This document shows, piece after piece, positions 16,028 through 25,104 of a stretch of DNA of 53,711 nt (position 1 is its first letter; the number at the start of each line of letters is the position of its first letter). A program made the position numbers and the translations under genes. Under the pieces are notes generated by a model. That model saw only the letters and a list, made by a program, of their open reading frames with translations. It searched no databases and was not told the origin of the DNA. Origin of the DNA: Elainella saxicola E1. Lineage in GTDB: Bacteria > Cyanobacteriota > Cyanobacteriia > Elainellales > Elainellaceae. The stretch is taken from the NCBI GenBank assembly GCA_002796835.1, contig LUGL01000044.1, positions 1 through 53,711 of the forward strand. Direction: 5' to 3'.

Positions 16028-18715
16028 GTGGCAGTTCCAGTTAACCAGCTATTGACTCCAGATATCTCTCGTCCAGCTCGTTATTTAGGTAACGAGTTAG
16101 GTGCGGTGCATAAACCCTGGGATGCCGCAACAGTGCGGTGGGTTCTGACCTATCCCGAGATCTATGAAGTCGGGGCTTCTAATTTAGGACACATTATTCT
16201 TTACAGCATCCTGAATGCCCAGCCTCGTCAACTCTGCGATCGGGCCTATCTACCTGCACCCGATTTAGCCACTAAGCTGCGCCAGACAGAGACGCCTCTG
16301 TTTGCTGTAGAAAACAAGCGGCCTCTGACCCAATACGACATTTTGGGCTTTAGCCTCAGCTATGAGCTAGGGGCAACTAATATCTTAGAAATGCTGGACC
16401 TGGCAGGCATTCCGCTAACTTGGCGCGATCGTCAAAATTCCGATCGTTGGGATGTCACTCAAGGCAGCTATCCCTTGATTTTTGCAGGAGGACAGACTGC
16501 AACCTCTAACCCTGAGCCCTATGCTGACTTTTTTGACTTCATTGCTCTAGGAGATGGGGAAGAGCTTTTACCCGAAATTGGGCTGATTTTGGAAGAAGGT
16601 AAGGCTGCTGGTTTGAGTCGAGCTGAGTTGCTGCTCGATCTGGCTCAGGTGCCAGGGGTCTATGTGCCACAATTTTATGAGATGGCCGCTGATGGTTCCG
16701 TTCATCCCAATCGGCCTGATGTGCCTGCCCGAATTCTCCGACGGGTAGCAACCCCAATTCCAGCCTACTCAATCGGTCTCGTGCCTTTTGTTGAAACGGT
16801 GCATGATCGGCTCACGATCGAAATTCGGCGAGGTTGTACACGCGGTTGCCGCTTCTGCCAGCCTGGAATGTTAACTCGTCCGGCCCGTGATGTTGCTCCT
16901 GATCAGGTGATTGAGGCGATCGAGCAAGGCATGCGATCGACTGGATACAACGAGTTTTCGCTGTTGTCATTGAGTTGTTCAGACTATCTGGCGCTGCCTG
17001 CATTAGGGGTTGAAGTCAAGAATCGCTTGCAGGGAGAAAATATTTCCCTCTCGCTGCCTAGCCAACGGGTCGATCGGTTTGATGAAAACATCGCTCATAT
17101 TCTGGGAGGAACCCGGCAATCTAGCCTCACCTTTGCACCAGAGGCAGGTACCCAGCGATTGCGGGACATCATTAATAAGGGCTTGACTAACGAAGAGTTG
17201 CTGCGCGGCGTCAAAACTGCCTATGAGCAGGGCTGGGACCGGGTGAAGCTCTACTTTATGATCGGGTTGCCCGGTGAGACAGATGCAGATGTGTTAGGGA
17301 TAGCGGAAACCCTACGCTGGCTCCAGCGAGAGTGTGTGGCAAAGGGCCGGAAACGCCTCAGTTTTACGGTCACCATTTCTAATTTCACGCCCAAACCCCA
17401 TACGCCATTTCAGTGGCACTCGGTTTCTACAACGGAATTTCAACGCAAACAGGAACTCTTACGCCAGGAGTTTCGGACGATGCGCGGTGTTAAGGCAAAC
17501 TTTACGGATGTCCGTATCTCCGCGATGGAGGATTTTGTCGGACGGGGCGATCGTCGTTTATCAGCCGTGGTGCGTCGAGCCTGGGAATTGGGAGCCGGTA
17601 TGGATGCCTGGTGGGAAAGTCTCGATCGGGCTTTTGAGGCTTGGACACAGGCGATCGCAGCAGCAGACTTAACTTGGAAATATCGCCAGATCGAGCAGGG
17701 GGAATGGAATCTTTTCGCTACTGAGACGAGCCTGGATGCAGCCTCACAGGACTTGGAAGCGCCGCTGCCTTGGGACCACCTCGAGACTGGAATTGATAAA
17801 CAGTGGTTGAAAGCTGATTTGTATCAGGCTTTAGCAGCAGCAACTGTACCGGATTGTTCCTTTGAGGGTTGCTCTCACTGTGGAGTTTGTGGGGCTGATT
17901 TTGGCCATAATGTTGTTGTGCCGCCCCCGCCCATTCCAGAATTTTCTGGACACTTTGTGCCGAATCAAACGAGAGCACAGCGATTGCGAGTCTGGTTTGG
18001 CAAGCAAGCAGATATGGCCTTGATGGGGCATTTAGATTTGATCCGATTGTTCGATCGAGCCATTCGTCGAGCAGCTTTGCCCATTACTTTTACAGGCGGA
18101 TTTCATCCTGGTCCTCGAATTGTGCCAGCCCATGCTTTACCCTTGGGGACCACGAGTTCTGGCGAAATTGTCGATTTTGACCTGACCCAGCCAGTTGATT
18201 TGGAAGAATTTCGACAAAAGTTAGCGGCTCAGTTGCCAGGAACCATTCCGATCTATCAAGTCGAGGAAGTTCCAGTTGACTCTCCGGCGGCAACGCAACT
18301 GCTGGAACGGGCTGAATATCTTTTGCTAGTTCAATGCCTGAACGACAATGCCGCCGAATTCACGCATCCTGCTCAAAAATGGATCGATCAGATTCTGGCT
18401 GCCTCTGAACTATGGGTCCAACAAACGACTAAATCGGGCAAGGTGCAGGCAGTCAATTTGCGCGATCGTTTGTTTGAGCTCCAACTGCTTGAGGCTCACC
18501 CGCTGGCTCAGAAGCCCTGGTCCGATCTCCTGCAAAGCCCATCTGCACCCAAACAGGTTGGTTTACGTTTTGTGGGCACCTGTCAAAACAATGGCGTGCT
18601 GCTTCGTCCAGAGCATGTGATTCAGATGCTCGAAATTGTCTCTCAACAGGAATGGGAAATTTTACGGATTCATCGGCAACAGCTCTATCTCGCCCCTGCT
18701 CTGGCAAAAACCTAA
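16028..18715 (+). CDS. B12-binding-like radical SAM protein with C-terminal DUF2344
   Basis: 895 residues in three parts: an N-terminal cobalamin-binding-like region, a radical SAM domain with the 4Fe-4S motif C270-x3-C274-x2-C277 (RGCTRGCRFCQPG), and a C-terminal DUF2344 domain starting near VWFGKQADMALMGHLDLIRLFDRA. An extra cysteine cluster (CSFEGCSHCGVC, about residues 617-630) may hold another metal. This is the TIGR03960/TIGR03936 fusion type. Function is unproven; its constant position just before RNase E in cyanobacteria suggests RNA modification or ribosome-linked chemistry. Start is GTG 16028 with a weak ribosome site. Confidence 0.88.
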   Translation: MAVPVNQLLTPDISRPARYLGNELGAVHKPWDAATVRWVLTYPEIYEVGASNLGHIILYSILNAQPRQLCDRAYLPAPDLATKLRQTETPLFAVENKRPLTQYDILGFSLSYELGATNILEMLDLAGIPLTWRDRQNSDRWDVTQGSYPLIFAGGQTATSNPEPYADFFDFIALGDGEELLPEIGLILEEGKAAGLSRAELLLDLAQVPGVYVPQFYEMAADGSVHPNRPDVPARILRRVATPIPAYSIGLVPFVETVHDRLTIEIRRGCTRGCRFCQPGMLTRPARDVAPDQVIEAIEQGMRSTGYNEFSLLSLSCSDYLALPALGVEVKNRLQGENISLSLPSQRVDRFDENIAHILGGTRQSSLTFAPEAGTQRLRDIINKGLTNEELLRGVKTAYEQGWDRVKLYFMIGLPGETDADVLGIAETLRWLQRECVAKGRKRLSFTVTISNFTPKPHTPFQWHSVSTTEFQRKQELLRQEFRTMRGVKANFTDVRISAMEDFVGRGDRRLSAVVRRAWELGAGMDAWWESLDRAFEAWTQAIAAADLTWKYRQIEQGEWNLFATETSLDAASQDLEAPLPWDHLETGIDKQWLKADLYQALAAATVPDCSFEGCSHCGVCGADFGHNVVVPPPPIPEFSGHFVPNQTRAQRLRVWFGKQADMALMGHLDLIRLFDRAIRRAALPITFTGGFHPGPRIVPAHALPLGTTSSGEIVDFDLTQPVDLEEFRQKLAAQLPGTIPIYQVEEVPVDSPAATQLLERAEYLLLVQCLNDNAAEFTHPAQKWIDQILAASELWVQQTTKSGKVQAVNLRDRLFELQLLEAHPLAQKPWSDLLQSPSAPKQVGLRFVGTCQNNGVLLRPEHVIQMLEIVSQQEWEILRIHRQQLYLAPALAKT

Positions 18716-19328
18716 TGTATGGCGCGATAGACTCCAATCATCTTCAATCAAAGCATCTTGATGCAGCACTGCCTGGTTACAGCTTTCAATCGTTTGCAAG
18801 ACTTTGTGCATCCCCGCTATGCTAAAGAAGTCGAGGGTTGGAAAGAAGTACCTGCCTGAAAATCGAACCTGCATTTTCACAAGCTTTTTGCACAAAATGT
18901 TGGCCATACCCATGGCGTAAAACTTTGTCCGCGTTATAATGCTTGCAAGAGAAGCAGTTGTAAGACTCCCGCCGACGGGTTGCTAGTGGTTAAATCAACC
19001 TCCGCTGTGGAGCTGAGTCTGCATCTGCAAAGCTTTTTCCAATTTCTAGTACCTGGGTACCTTTCTTATCAGAGCAAGGTATCAAATGAAGGGTTCTATC
19101 GTCTGTTTGTTACTCAATCATTCACTGTCAGTGATTTATCCAGCCGTTCTCAAATTTGCTGGGCTATTTCAGCTATTCGGAACTGACCTTTCTAAGATTG
19201 ATTCAAGGCAAGGCTTCCGAACGGACAGGGTTTTCGATATTAAAGTTCACCCATGAGATTGCGATCGCCAGCGGAGACGGTGCACAAAGAGTTTAGTGCC
19301 CTCATGCTGAAAATTTTGAGGAAATTGA
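18716..19328 (+). promoter_or_regulatory. Long leader region of rne
   Basis: A 613-base gap before RNase E. It holds a consensus -10 TATAAT at 18935-18940 (with a poor -35), which would give a ~380-base 5' UTR, a CCCG-CCGA-CGGG hairpin at 18968-18979, a GTACC-TG-GGTAC dyad near 19050, and U-rich stretches. In other bacteria rne mRNA has a long leader through which RNase E limits its own expression. That role here is inference. Confidence 0.45.
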
Positions 19329-21335
19329 ATGCCGAAGCAAATTGTTATCGCTGAGCAGCACCGAATTGCTGCTGTTTTTTCAGAAGATCAAATTCAAGAG
19401 TTAATTGTTGCAAAAGGAACCCACCAAGTTGGGGATATCTATTTAGGAATTGTTGAAAACGTTCTCCCCGGTATTGATGCGGCTTTCGTCAATATTGGTG
19501 ACAGTGAACGCAATGGGTTTATTCACGTTACGGATTTAGGACCGCTGCGCCTCAGAAAATCAGCGGGTTCGATTACAGAATTATTGGCTCCCCAGCAAAA
19601 AGTGCTGGTTCAAATCATGAAGGAGCCGACAGGAAATAAAGGCCCACGCTTGACTGGTAATATCAGCTTGCCGGGTCGTTATTTAGTCTTAATGCCTTTT
19701 GGGCGAGGCGTAAATCTATCTCGACGCATTCGCAATGAATCTGAGCGCAATCGTCTACGAGCTTTGGCAATCTTGATTAAGCCTGCAGGCATGGGCTTGT
19801 TGGTCCGGACGGAAGCGGAAGGGGTTGCAGAAGAAGCGATTCTAGAAGATTTGGAAACGCTACAAAAACAATGGGAAAGCGTTCAGCAAGAAGCCCTTTC
19901 TATCCGCCCTCCTAGCTTGCTGAATCGAGACGACGATTTTATTCAGAGAGTGTTACGAGATGTTTATAGCGCTGATGTGAATCGGATTGTAGTCGATTCT
20001 CATACGGGTCTGAAGCGCGTTAAACAACATTTGATCAACTGGAGTGGAGGCCGATCGCCCCAGGGGGTTTTGATCGATCATCATCGGGAACGCACCTCGA
20101 TTCTGGAATTTTTCCGAGTCAATGCTGCAATTCGAGAAGCGCTGAAACCCAGAGTTGACCTACCCTCCGGCGGATATATTATTATTGAGCGCACCGAAGC
20201 GCTAACCGTCATTGATGTGAACTCTGGCTCCTTCACTCGCTCTGCCACTGCCCGAGAAACGGTGTTATGGACCAATTGTGAGGCTGCTGCCGAAATTGCC
20301 CGTCAGTTGCGTTTGCGTAACATTGCTGGGGTGATTGTGGTTGACTTCATTGATATGGATTCCCGTCGCGACCAGTTGCAAGTCCTAGAGCAGTTTAATA
20401 AAGCCCTGCGGGCAGATAAAGCAAGACCGCAAATTGCTCAACTTTCAGAGCTTGGCCTGGTAGAACTGACGCGCAAGCGCCAGGGCCAAAACATTTATGA
20501 GCTATTTGGTCAGGCCTGCCCCACCTGTGGCGGCATTGGTCATCTTGTGCATTTGCCTGGAGAAGCTGAGCATGAAGTGGCTGATCCTGTGGAATCTTTG
20601 CGATCGATTCCAGCGCCGGAACCTCGAAACCCTGTTCGTGATTGGAACACGAATGATGAGTTTGAGTCAGATGCCTCTCCTGATCTGCAAGAACTGGATT
20701 TGACGAATCACCCTAACTATCAAGAGCGTAGCCGAGGGGGAGATAATCGTCGTCGTCGTCGCGGACGCTTAAAGGTGAATGAAGCTCCTTCAAAGGTAGG
20801 TGGACCTGTCAGGGTTGACCTGGATGCTGAAGAGGATATGCCATCTTTGGAAGAACCGAGTTATCCAACCGCACCTGTGCGCAATAATCGGGATAACCGC
20901 AGTGAAAAACCCGATCGGGGACGAGTATCTCGACGGGAGAAGCCACCGGTTGAACCACCTCAAGTTGTAACAGTGGCCATGTCGCCGGAAGAGCAAGATA
21001 TTTATGCACTGATGGGCATCTCTCCGCTAGTGCTGGCTTCAGAAACGGTGAAGGATCCGAAATCAACGCTGGTTGAAATTATGTCGCCGGACGAAGCACC
21101 GCGATCGAGGCCAATTTTTGCTGATGATGAGCCATCCTCCGCTGACCAATACAGTTCTAACGGGTCATCCTCCTATCCTTCTAACGCTGACGCAGAATCG
21201 TTTAACTCGGTTGAGCTATCAGGAATGTCAGAAGATGATGCAGATATAGAATCTTCCTCCAGTGGCGTGGGTGTTGACCCGAGCCGTCGTCGCCGTCGTC
21301 GCCGTTCTTCTACTACCATCTCAGAAGATCTCTAA
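19329..21335 (+). CDS. rne: Ribonuclease E/G
   Basis: The main endonuclease of mRNA decay and rRNA processing. The 668-residue protein has the S1 RNA-binding segment (about 36-118), the RNase E/G catalytic core with VIDVNSGSF and GVIVVDFIDMDSR (metal aspartates), and the zinc-link C397-P-T-C400. After ~residue 410 the tail is disordered and basic, with NRRRRRGR near 475 and, at the end, seven arginines (653-659) followed by SSTT. This matches the cyanobacterial C-terminal arginine-rich peptide reported in Anabaena to bind polynucleotide phosphorylase. The stop overlaps the rnhB start by one base (TAATG). Confidence 0.97.
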   Translation: MPKQIVIAEQHRIAAVFSEDQIQELIVAKGTHQVGDIYLGIVENVLPGIDAAFVNIGDSERNGFIHVTDLGPLRLRKSAGSITELLAPQQKVLVQIMKEPTGNKGPRLTGNISLPGRYLVLMPFGRGVNLSRRIRNESERNRLRALAILIKPAGMGLLVRTEAEGVAEEAILEDLETLQKQWESVQQEALSIRPPSLLNRDDDFIQRVLRDVYSADVNRIVVDSHTGLKRVKQHLINWSGGRSPQGVLIDHHRERTSILEFFRVNAAIREALKPRVDLPSGGYIIIERTEALTVIDVNSGSFTRSATARETVLWTNCEAAAEIARQLRLRNIAGVIVVDFIDMDSRRDQLQVLEQFNKALRADKARPQIAQLSELGLVELTRKRQGQNIYELFGQACPTCGGIGHLVHLPGEAEHEVADPVESLRSIPAPEPRNPVRDWNTNDEFESDASPDLQELDLTNHPNYQERSRGGDNRRRRRGRLKVNEAPSKVGGPVRVDLDAEEDMPSLEEPSYPTAPVRNNRDNRSEKPDRGRVSRREKPPVEPPQVVTVAMSPEEQDIYALMGISPLVLASETVKDPKSTLVEIMSPDEAPRSRPIFADDEPSSADQYSSNGSSSYPSNADAESFNSVELSGMSEDDADIESSSSGVGVDPSRRRRRRRSSTTISEDL

Positions 21336-22048
21336 TGAAGCGCGGCAAACATTCCCAACAGATGGTACAGATGGGTTTGCCATTTACAAATCTAGCTTTA
21401 TTAGCAGACAAGCTAGTTGCTGGTGTTGATGAAGTAGGACGCGGATCACTGTTTGGTCCAGTGGTGGCAGCTGCAGTGATTTTATCTCCTGAGGCCGCAC
21501 ACTCCCTTAAAGCTGCTGGCGTCACAGATAGTAAACAACTCTCGCCTCATCAACGCCAAGTGCTGGCGCAGCAAATTCGAGCTGTAGCGACCGACTGCAA
21601 AATTGGTATGGCATCCGTTGCAGAAATCGATCGACTCAACATCTTGCAAGCTTCTCTGTTAGCTATGCAGCGAGCTATTTTGCGGCTTCAACCTCAGCCT
21701 CAACTCTGTTTGATTGATGGAAATCAGCGGATTCCTACTCTAACTATCCCCCAGCAGACGCTCGTGAAGGGGGACCAGCATTCTATAGAGGTTGCAGCTG
21801 CGAGTATTATTGCCAAGGTATGGCGTGATCGGTTGATTATTCGATTGGCCGATCGCTATCCTGGGTATGATCTAGCTACGAACAAGGGCTACGGCACCCG
21901 AAAGCATCGTCAGGCAATTCAACAGCTTGGGATTTGTCGGCAGCACCGCCAATCTTTTAGCCCCTGCCGCCCTACTCCAAATCAAGAGATTGAGCTATTG
22001 GAAGACAACCAGGGTGAGGTTTGTGTGCCCGATCGAACTGTAGAGTAA
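21335..22048 (+). CDS. rnhB: Ribonuclease HII
   Basis: Removes ribonucleotides and RNA primers from DNA. The active-site acidic residues are D32 and E33 in VDEVGRGSLFGP, D65 in VTDSKQLS is the family motif, and LIDGNQ and EVAAASIIAKVWRD follow. The start overlaps the rne stop by 1 base, so translation is probably coupled. The last ~25 residues (after CRPTPNQ) are poorly conserved and their codons overlap the 3' end of the convergent DUF1997 gene by 67 bases. Confidence 0.96.
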   Translation: MKRGKHSQQMVQMGLPFTNLALLADKLVAGVDEVGRGSLFGPVVAAAVILSPEAAHSLKAAGVTDSKQLSPHQRQVLAQQIRAVATDCKIGMASVAEIDRLNILQASLLAMQRAILRLQPQPQLCLIDGNQRIPTLTIPQQTLVKGDQHSIEVAAASIIAKVWRDRLIIRLADRYPGYDLATNKGYGTRKHRQAIQQLGICRQHRQSFSPCRPTPNQEIELLEDNQGEVCVPDRTVE

Positions 22049-22578
22049 TGTTCGGCAGCGACCCAGGCACAATAATCTACCAAAAGTTGGTGCACAAGCC
22101 GCTGCTTGATGGTCAATAAAACACTGCGTAGCAGACCATTTCCCGTTGCTTCAAGAATAGGGCGAGGTGTTAGGGAAAATGGCGGTGGCATATCAATCTG
22201 AACCTTTAGGTCCGCTTGCCCCACCAGGTAAGTTTTATTTTTTTTCTGATACGGTGCCAGTTGCCCCATCAAGTTGAGATGGAAGCGCTGATTAATATAC
22301 TCAATGCCGCGAATTTCGCAAGCGGTAGACCGCAATTGAATCTCGCCCTGGGAGTCTGCACTAATCTGCAAATCAACCGTGGGCTGTAGACTGAGAGTCA
22401 TAAAATGAAGCGGACGCATTTTAAAGCGAAACTGATCATGCCCAAGGGATTCAACCTGGCTTGGATCAATTAAAGCGTGAATTAAACGCTGGGGTTGACG
22501 CAGATAGTGTTGAATAGGAATAGGTTGTTCTGGAACCACAATCTCAACCGATTGCGTCGCGGAGAAGCAAACGTTCAT
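21982..22578 (-). CDS. DUF1997 family protein
   Basis: A 198-residue soluble protein of the cyanobacterial/plastid DUF1997 family, of unknown function. Patterns such as QPQRLIHALIDPSQVESLG and a central beta-rich region (FRFKMRPLHFMTLSLQPTVDLQISADSQG) suggest a lipid- or ligand-binding barrel fold; this is a guess from strand pattern. The start MNVCFSATQSVEIVVPEQP at 22578 is preferred over the longer frame. It is tail-to-tail with rnhB with a 67-base coding overlap, and divergent from pheA. Confidence 0.8.
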   Translation of the reverse strand: MNVCFSATQSVEIVVPEQPIPIQHYLRQPQRLIHALIDPSQVESLGHDQFRFKMRPLHFMTLSLQPTVDLQISADSQGEIQLRSTACEIRGIEYINQRFHLNLMGQLAPYQKKNKTYLVGQADLKVQIDMPPPFSLTPRPILEATGNGLLRSVLLTIKQRLVHQLLVDYCAWVAAEHYSTVRSGTQTSPWLSSNSSIS

Positions 22579-22806
22579 CTTCAAATTAAGTTTATTTCTA
22601 GGAAACTTGGTATATTGCAAAAACTGGTTTACTAAATTTTACATTTTTTGTAAGAAACCAGCCTAACTCTCATAAAAGTATAGGACTCAAGCCTGGACTA
22701 TCGTGACTCTATTTTATCTAATGTTGCATTCCTTTACGTTTTCCCGAATCTGAATTGAATGCAAAGGGCTTTTCAGTTTTTACGAGTGGAAATTCACTAA
22801 TTTGTT

Positions 22807-23676
22807 ATGTCTTTATCGATCGCTCACTTAGGTCCCTCTGGAACCTATACCGAGATGGCTGCCATTGCCTGCGCTGAGTTATTGCAAGCGAAAACTGGTG
22901 AGACAACGCTGCTATGTCCCTGTCCCAGTATCATCCAGACTTTACATTCCACTGCACAGCAGCAAACTCAATTAGCCGTCGTGCCAGTTGAAAATTCGAT
23001 CGAGGGAGGAGTAGGCGTGACATTGGATACGCTGTGGCAGCTGGGTCAGCTCCAGATTCAGCAGGCTTTGGTTCTACCTATCTCTCATGCTCTTGTGTCT
23101 TGTGCTGCTTCAATGCAAGATATTCAGACTGTTTATTCCCATCCCCAAGCCTTAGCCCAATGTCAGGGGTGGTTAAATCAACATTTGCCTGCAGCCCAAT
23201 TGATTCCGGCAAACTCAACCACAGAAGCGCTTCAGCATCTTGAACATAATCCAGCGATCGCTGCAATTTCCTCTCAACGAGCAGCCCAGCTTTATAACTT
23301 GCCTGTGCTTGCTTATCCCATTAATGATCATCCTGATAACTGTACTCGGTTTTGGGTTCTCAGCCACACCTCTTCCCAGACTGGCAGCCACAGCTCTCTG
23401 GCTTTCAGCATTCCAGCCAACGTGCCAGGTGGATTAGTCAAAGCTTTGCAGGTATTTGCTAAACGTAACCTCAACCTCAGCCGCATTGAATCACGGCCCA
23501 CAAAACGATCGCTAGGAGATTATCTGTTTTTTGTTGATATTGAAACTAGCTTAGACACCCCCTCAGCCCAGGCGGCTCTGCTGGAATTACAAGAACAGAC
23601 AGAAATGCTAAAAGTGTTTGGTAGCTATACCATTCACAACGTGAATCTGGCTCCAATCGAACCCATCAGAACATAA
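22807..23676 (+). CDS. pheA: Prephenate dehydratase
   Basis: Converts prephenate to phenylpyruvate in phenylalanine synthesis. The 289-residue monofunctional enzyme begins with LGPSGTYTEMAA and has the catalytic TRFWVLS motif (the T-R-F threonine is essential). A C-terminal ACT domain with ESRPTKRSLGDYLFFVD binds phenylalanine for feedback inhibition. No chorismate mutase domain is present. No leader peptide attenuator rich in Phe codons was seen upstream. Confidence 0.96.
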   Translation: MSLSIAHLGPSGTYTEMAAIACAELLQAKTGETTLLCPCPSIIQTLHSTAQQQTQLAVVPVENSIEGGVGVTLDTLWQLGQLQIQQALVLPISHALVSCAASMQDIQTVYSHPQALAQCQGWLNQHLPAAQLIPANSTTEALQHLEHNPAIAAISSQRAAQLYNLPVLAYPINDHPDNCTRFWVLSHTSSQTGSHSSLAFSIPANVPGGLVKALQVFAKRNLNLSRIESRPTKRSLGDYLFFVDIETSLDTPSAQAALLELQEQTEMLKVFGSYTIHNVNLAPIEPIRT

Positions 23677-23704
23677 AGCAATCAAGGCCTTACTGAAAAT
23701 GAGC

Positions 23705-23724
23705 CAGACCGGAGGAATGGTCTG
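23705..23724. terminator. Possible bidirectional hairpin between pheA and the Lon-domain gene
   Basis: CAGACC (23705-23710) and GGTCTG (23719-23724) flank an 8-base loop in the short gap between two convergent genes. There is no T-run, so support is modest. Confidence 0.35.
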
Positions 23725-23753
23725 ACTTGGAGCCAAAAGAGGTTCAGTTAAAG

Positions 23754-24395
23754 TTAGTTAAAGGCATCCTTAAGGGCAGCTCGGGCGGCTAGATGATTCC
23801 GAGTTGTCATCAAAATTTCTGCTTCTCGATCGAGTCGGGCTGCCGTATCTTGCATTTCTAGTAAAGATTGTTGTTCATGGGCAACGCCTTTTAAGTTACC
23901 TGCTACCCAGTATGAGAGTTCAAGCGGTGAATCAGGTACATCATCAGGCAATTCAATCTCTTGACCTGTCACTTTTGCAGAAAGATGAACAACATCCCGC
24001 AACAATTGATCGACATCGACCATCAAGGAGTGCAAATCGCGATCGGTTGGTTGATCTTCAATCCATTCAACTAACCCGACGTAATAGGGCTTTTCGCGCA
24101 CATAATCTAATACACGAAATCGCTGCTGCCCCAACGTTTTGATATATATCCGATCATCAGGTGTGCGTTCGTGATAGATCACCTCTGCGCAGCATCCGAC
24201 CCCTGCAACTTTGCCTTCAACCGGATCCACCATTAGTACACCAAAGCGACGATCGCTCTGAAGAATGGTATTCATCAGAATCCGGTACCGAAACTCAAAG
24301 ATATGAAGTGGAAGCGGAACACCTGGAAACAAAACCACCTCAGGTAAAGGGAAAAGAGGCAGTTCACGAACAGCGACGGATGAGGAAAATGCCAT
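23754..24395 (-). CDS. LON peptidase substrate-binding-domain protein
   Basis: A 213-residue stand-alone version of the Lon N-terminal domain: VRELPLFPLPEVVLFPGVPLPLHIFEFRYRIL is the signature, followed by a helical C-terminal part. It has no ATPase or protease domain. Such proteins are widespread in cyanobacteria; their role is unclear, perhaps substrate selection or ubiquitin-ligase-like adaptor functions known from eukaryotic relatives (cereblon shares this fold). The gene lies downstream of rpsJ in the same direction, 222 bases away, so it may sit at the end of the str operon or have its own promoter. Confidence 0.9.
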   Translation of the reverse strand: MAFSSSVAVRELPLFPLPEVVLFPGVPLPLHIFEFRYRILMNTILQSDRRFGVLMVDPVEGKVAGVGCCAEVIYHERTPDDRIYIKTLGQQRFRVLDYVREKPYYVGLVEWIEDQPTDRDLHSLMVDVDQLLRDVVHLSAKVTGQEIELPDDVPDSPLELSYWVAGNLKGVAHEQQSLLEMQDTAARLDREAEILMTTRNHLAARAALKDAFN

Positions 24396-24592
24396 TACGT
24401 TTCGAAACCTGGGAAGGTGGAATAAGAAATAGCGGAAAATTTACGCTCTCTGCTTCAAGCCAAAAACTGAGTTAACAGTTTAAAGGAACAGCATGTACCC
24501 AACAAAGTACCAAGAATTGTGACTAAACAACCACAAAAGAGCAGTTACAGTATGCAACTACTCTTAATAGTTTATCGCATTGTTAAGCATAT

Positions 24593-24611
24593 CCCTGCTT
24601 TGCTGTCAGGG
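24593..24611 (-). terminator. Hairpin after rpsJ
   Basis: CCCTG (24593-24597) and CAGGG (24607-24611) form a 5-bp stem 6 bases beyond the rpsJ stop, read on the minus strand. No T-run follows, so it may be a weak end for the str operon. Confidence 0.35.
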
Positions 24612-24617
24612 AAGTTT

Positions 24618-24935
24618 CTAGAGTTTAACTTCAATATCAACGCCAGCAGGCAGATCCAACTTCATCAGTGCATCGATCGTTTTTGAAGAAGGCTGGTAAA
24701 TGTCAATAATGCGGCGATGGGTACGAGTTTCAAAATGCTCACGCGAATCTTTGTCAACGTGCGGAGACCGTAGAACACAATAAATACGCCGTTTTGTGGG
24801 GAGAGGAATTGGACCGATCGCTGTAGCGTTCGTGCGATTGGCAGTCTCAACGATTTTTTCGCAAGAGGTGTCAAGTAGACGGCGATCAAAAGCTTTGAGG
24901 CGAATTCGGATCTTTTGTTGCTGAATAGTTGCCAT
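24618..24935 (-). CDS. rpsJ: 30S ribosomal protein S10
   Basis: 105 residues, the normal size, with the S10 signature [20 protein letters not shown] and the loop [32 protein letters not shown]. It contacts 16S rRNA in the small-subunit head and also serves as NusE in transcription antitermination. In this organism it follows tuf, the usual cyanobacterial arrangement, rather than leading the S10 cluster. Confidence 0.98.
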   Translation of the reverse strand: MATIQQQKIRIRLKAFDRRLLDTSCEKIVETANRTNATAIGPIPLPTKRRIYCVLRSPHVDKDSREHFETRTHRRIIDIYQPSSKTIDALMKLDLPAGVDIEVKL

Positions 24936-25104
24936 TTGATTTAGCTAAATTCTCGAATTTTCCAGGTTCTGCAAAAAGAATTAGTTGGTTGCACATCCCA
25001 GTCAAAGGCTGCAATCACACCAAGACTTACAATATCAGCGAAATAATTCAGCAGCCAAACAAAACTTGCCGACTGCTGAATCAAAACAGCACTGAAATAG
25101 ATAA

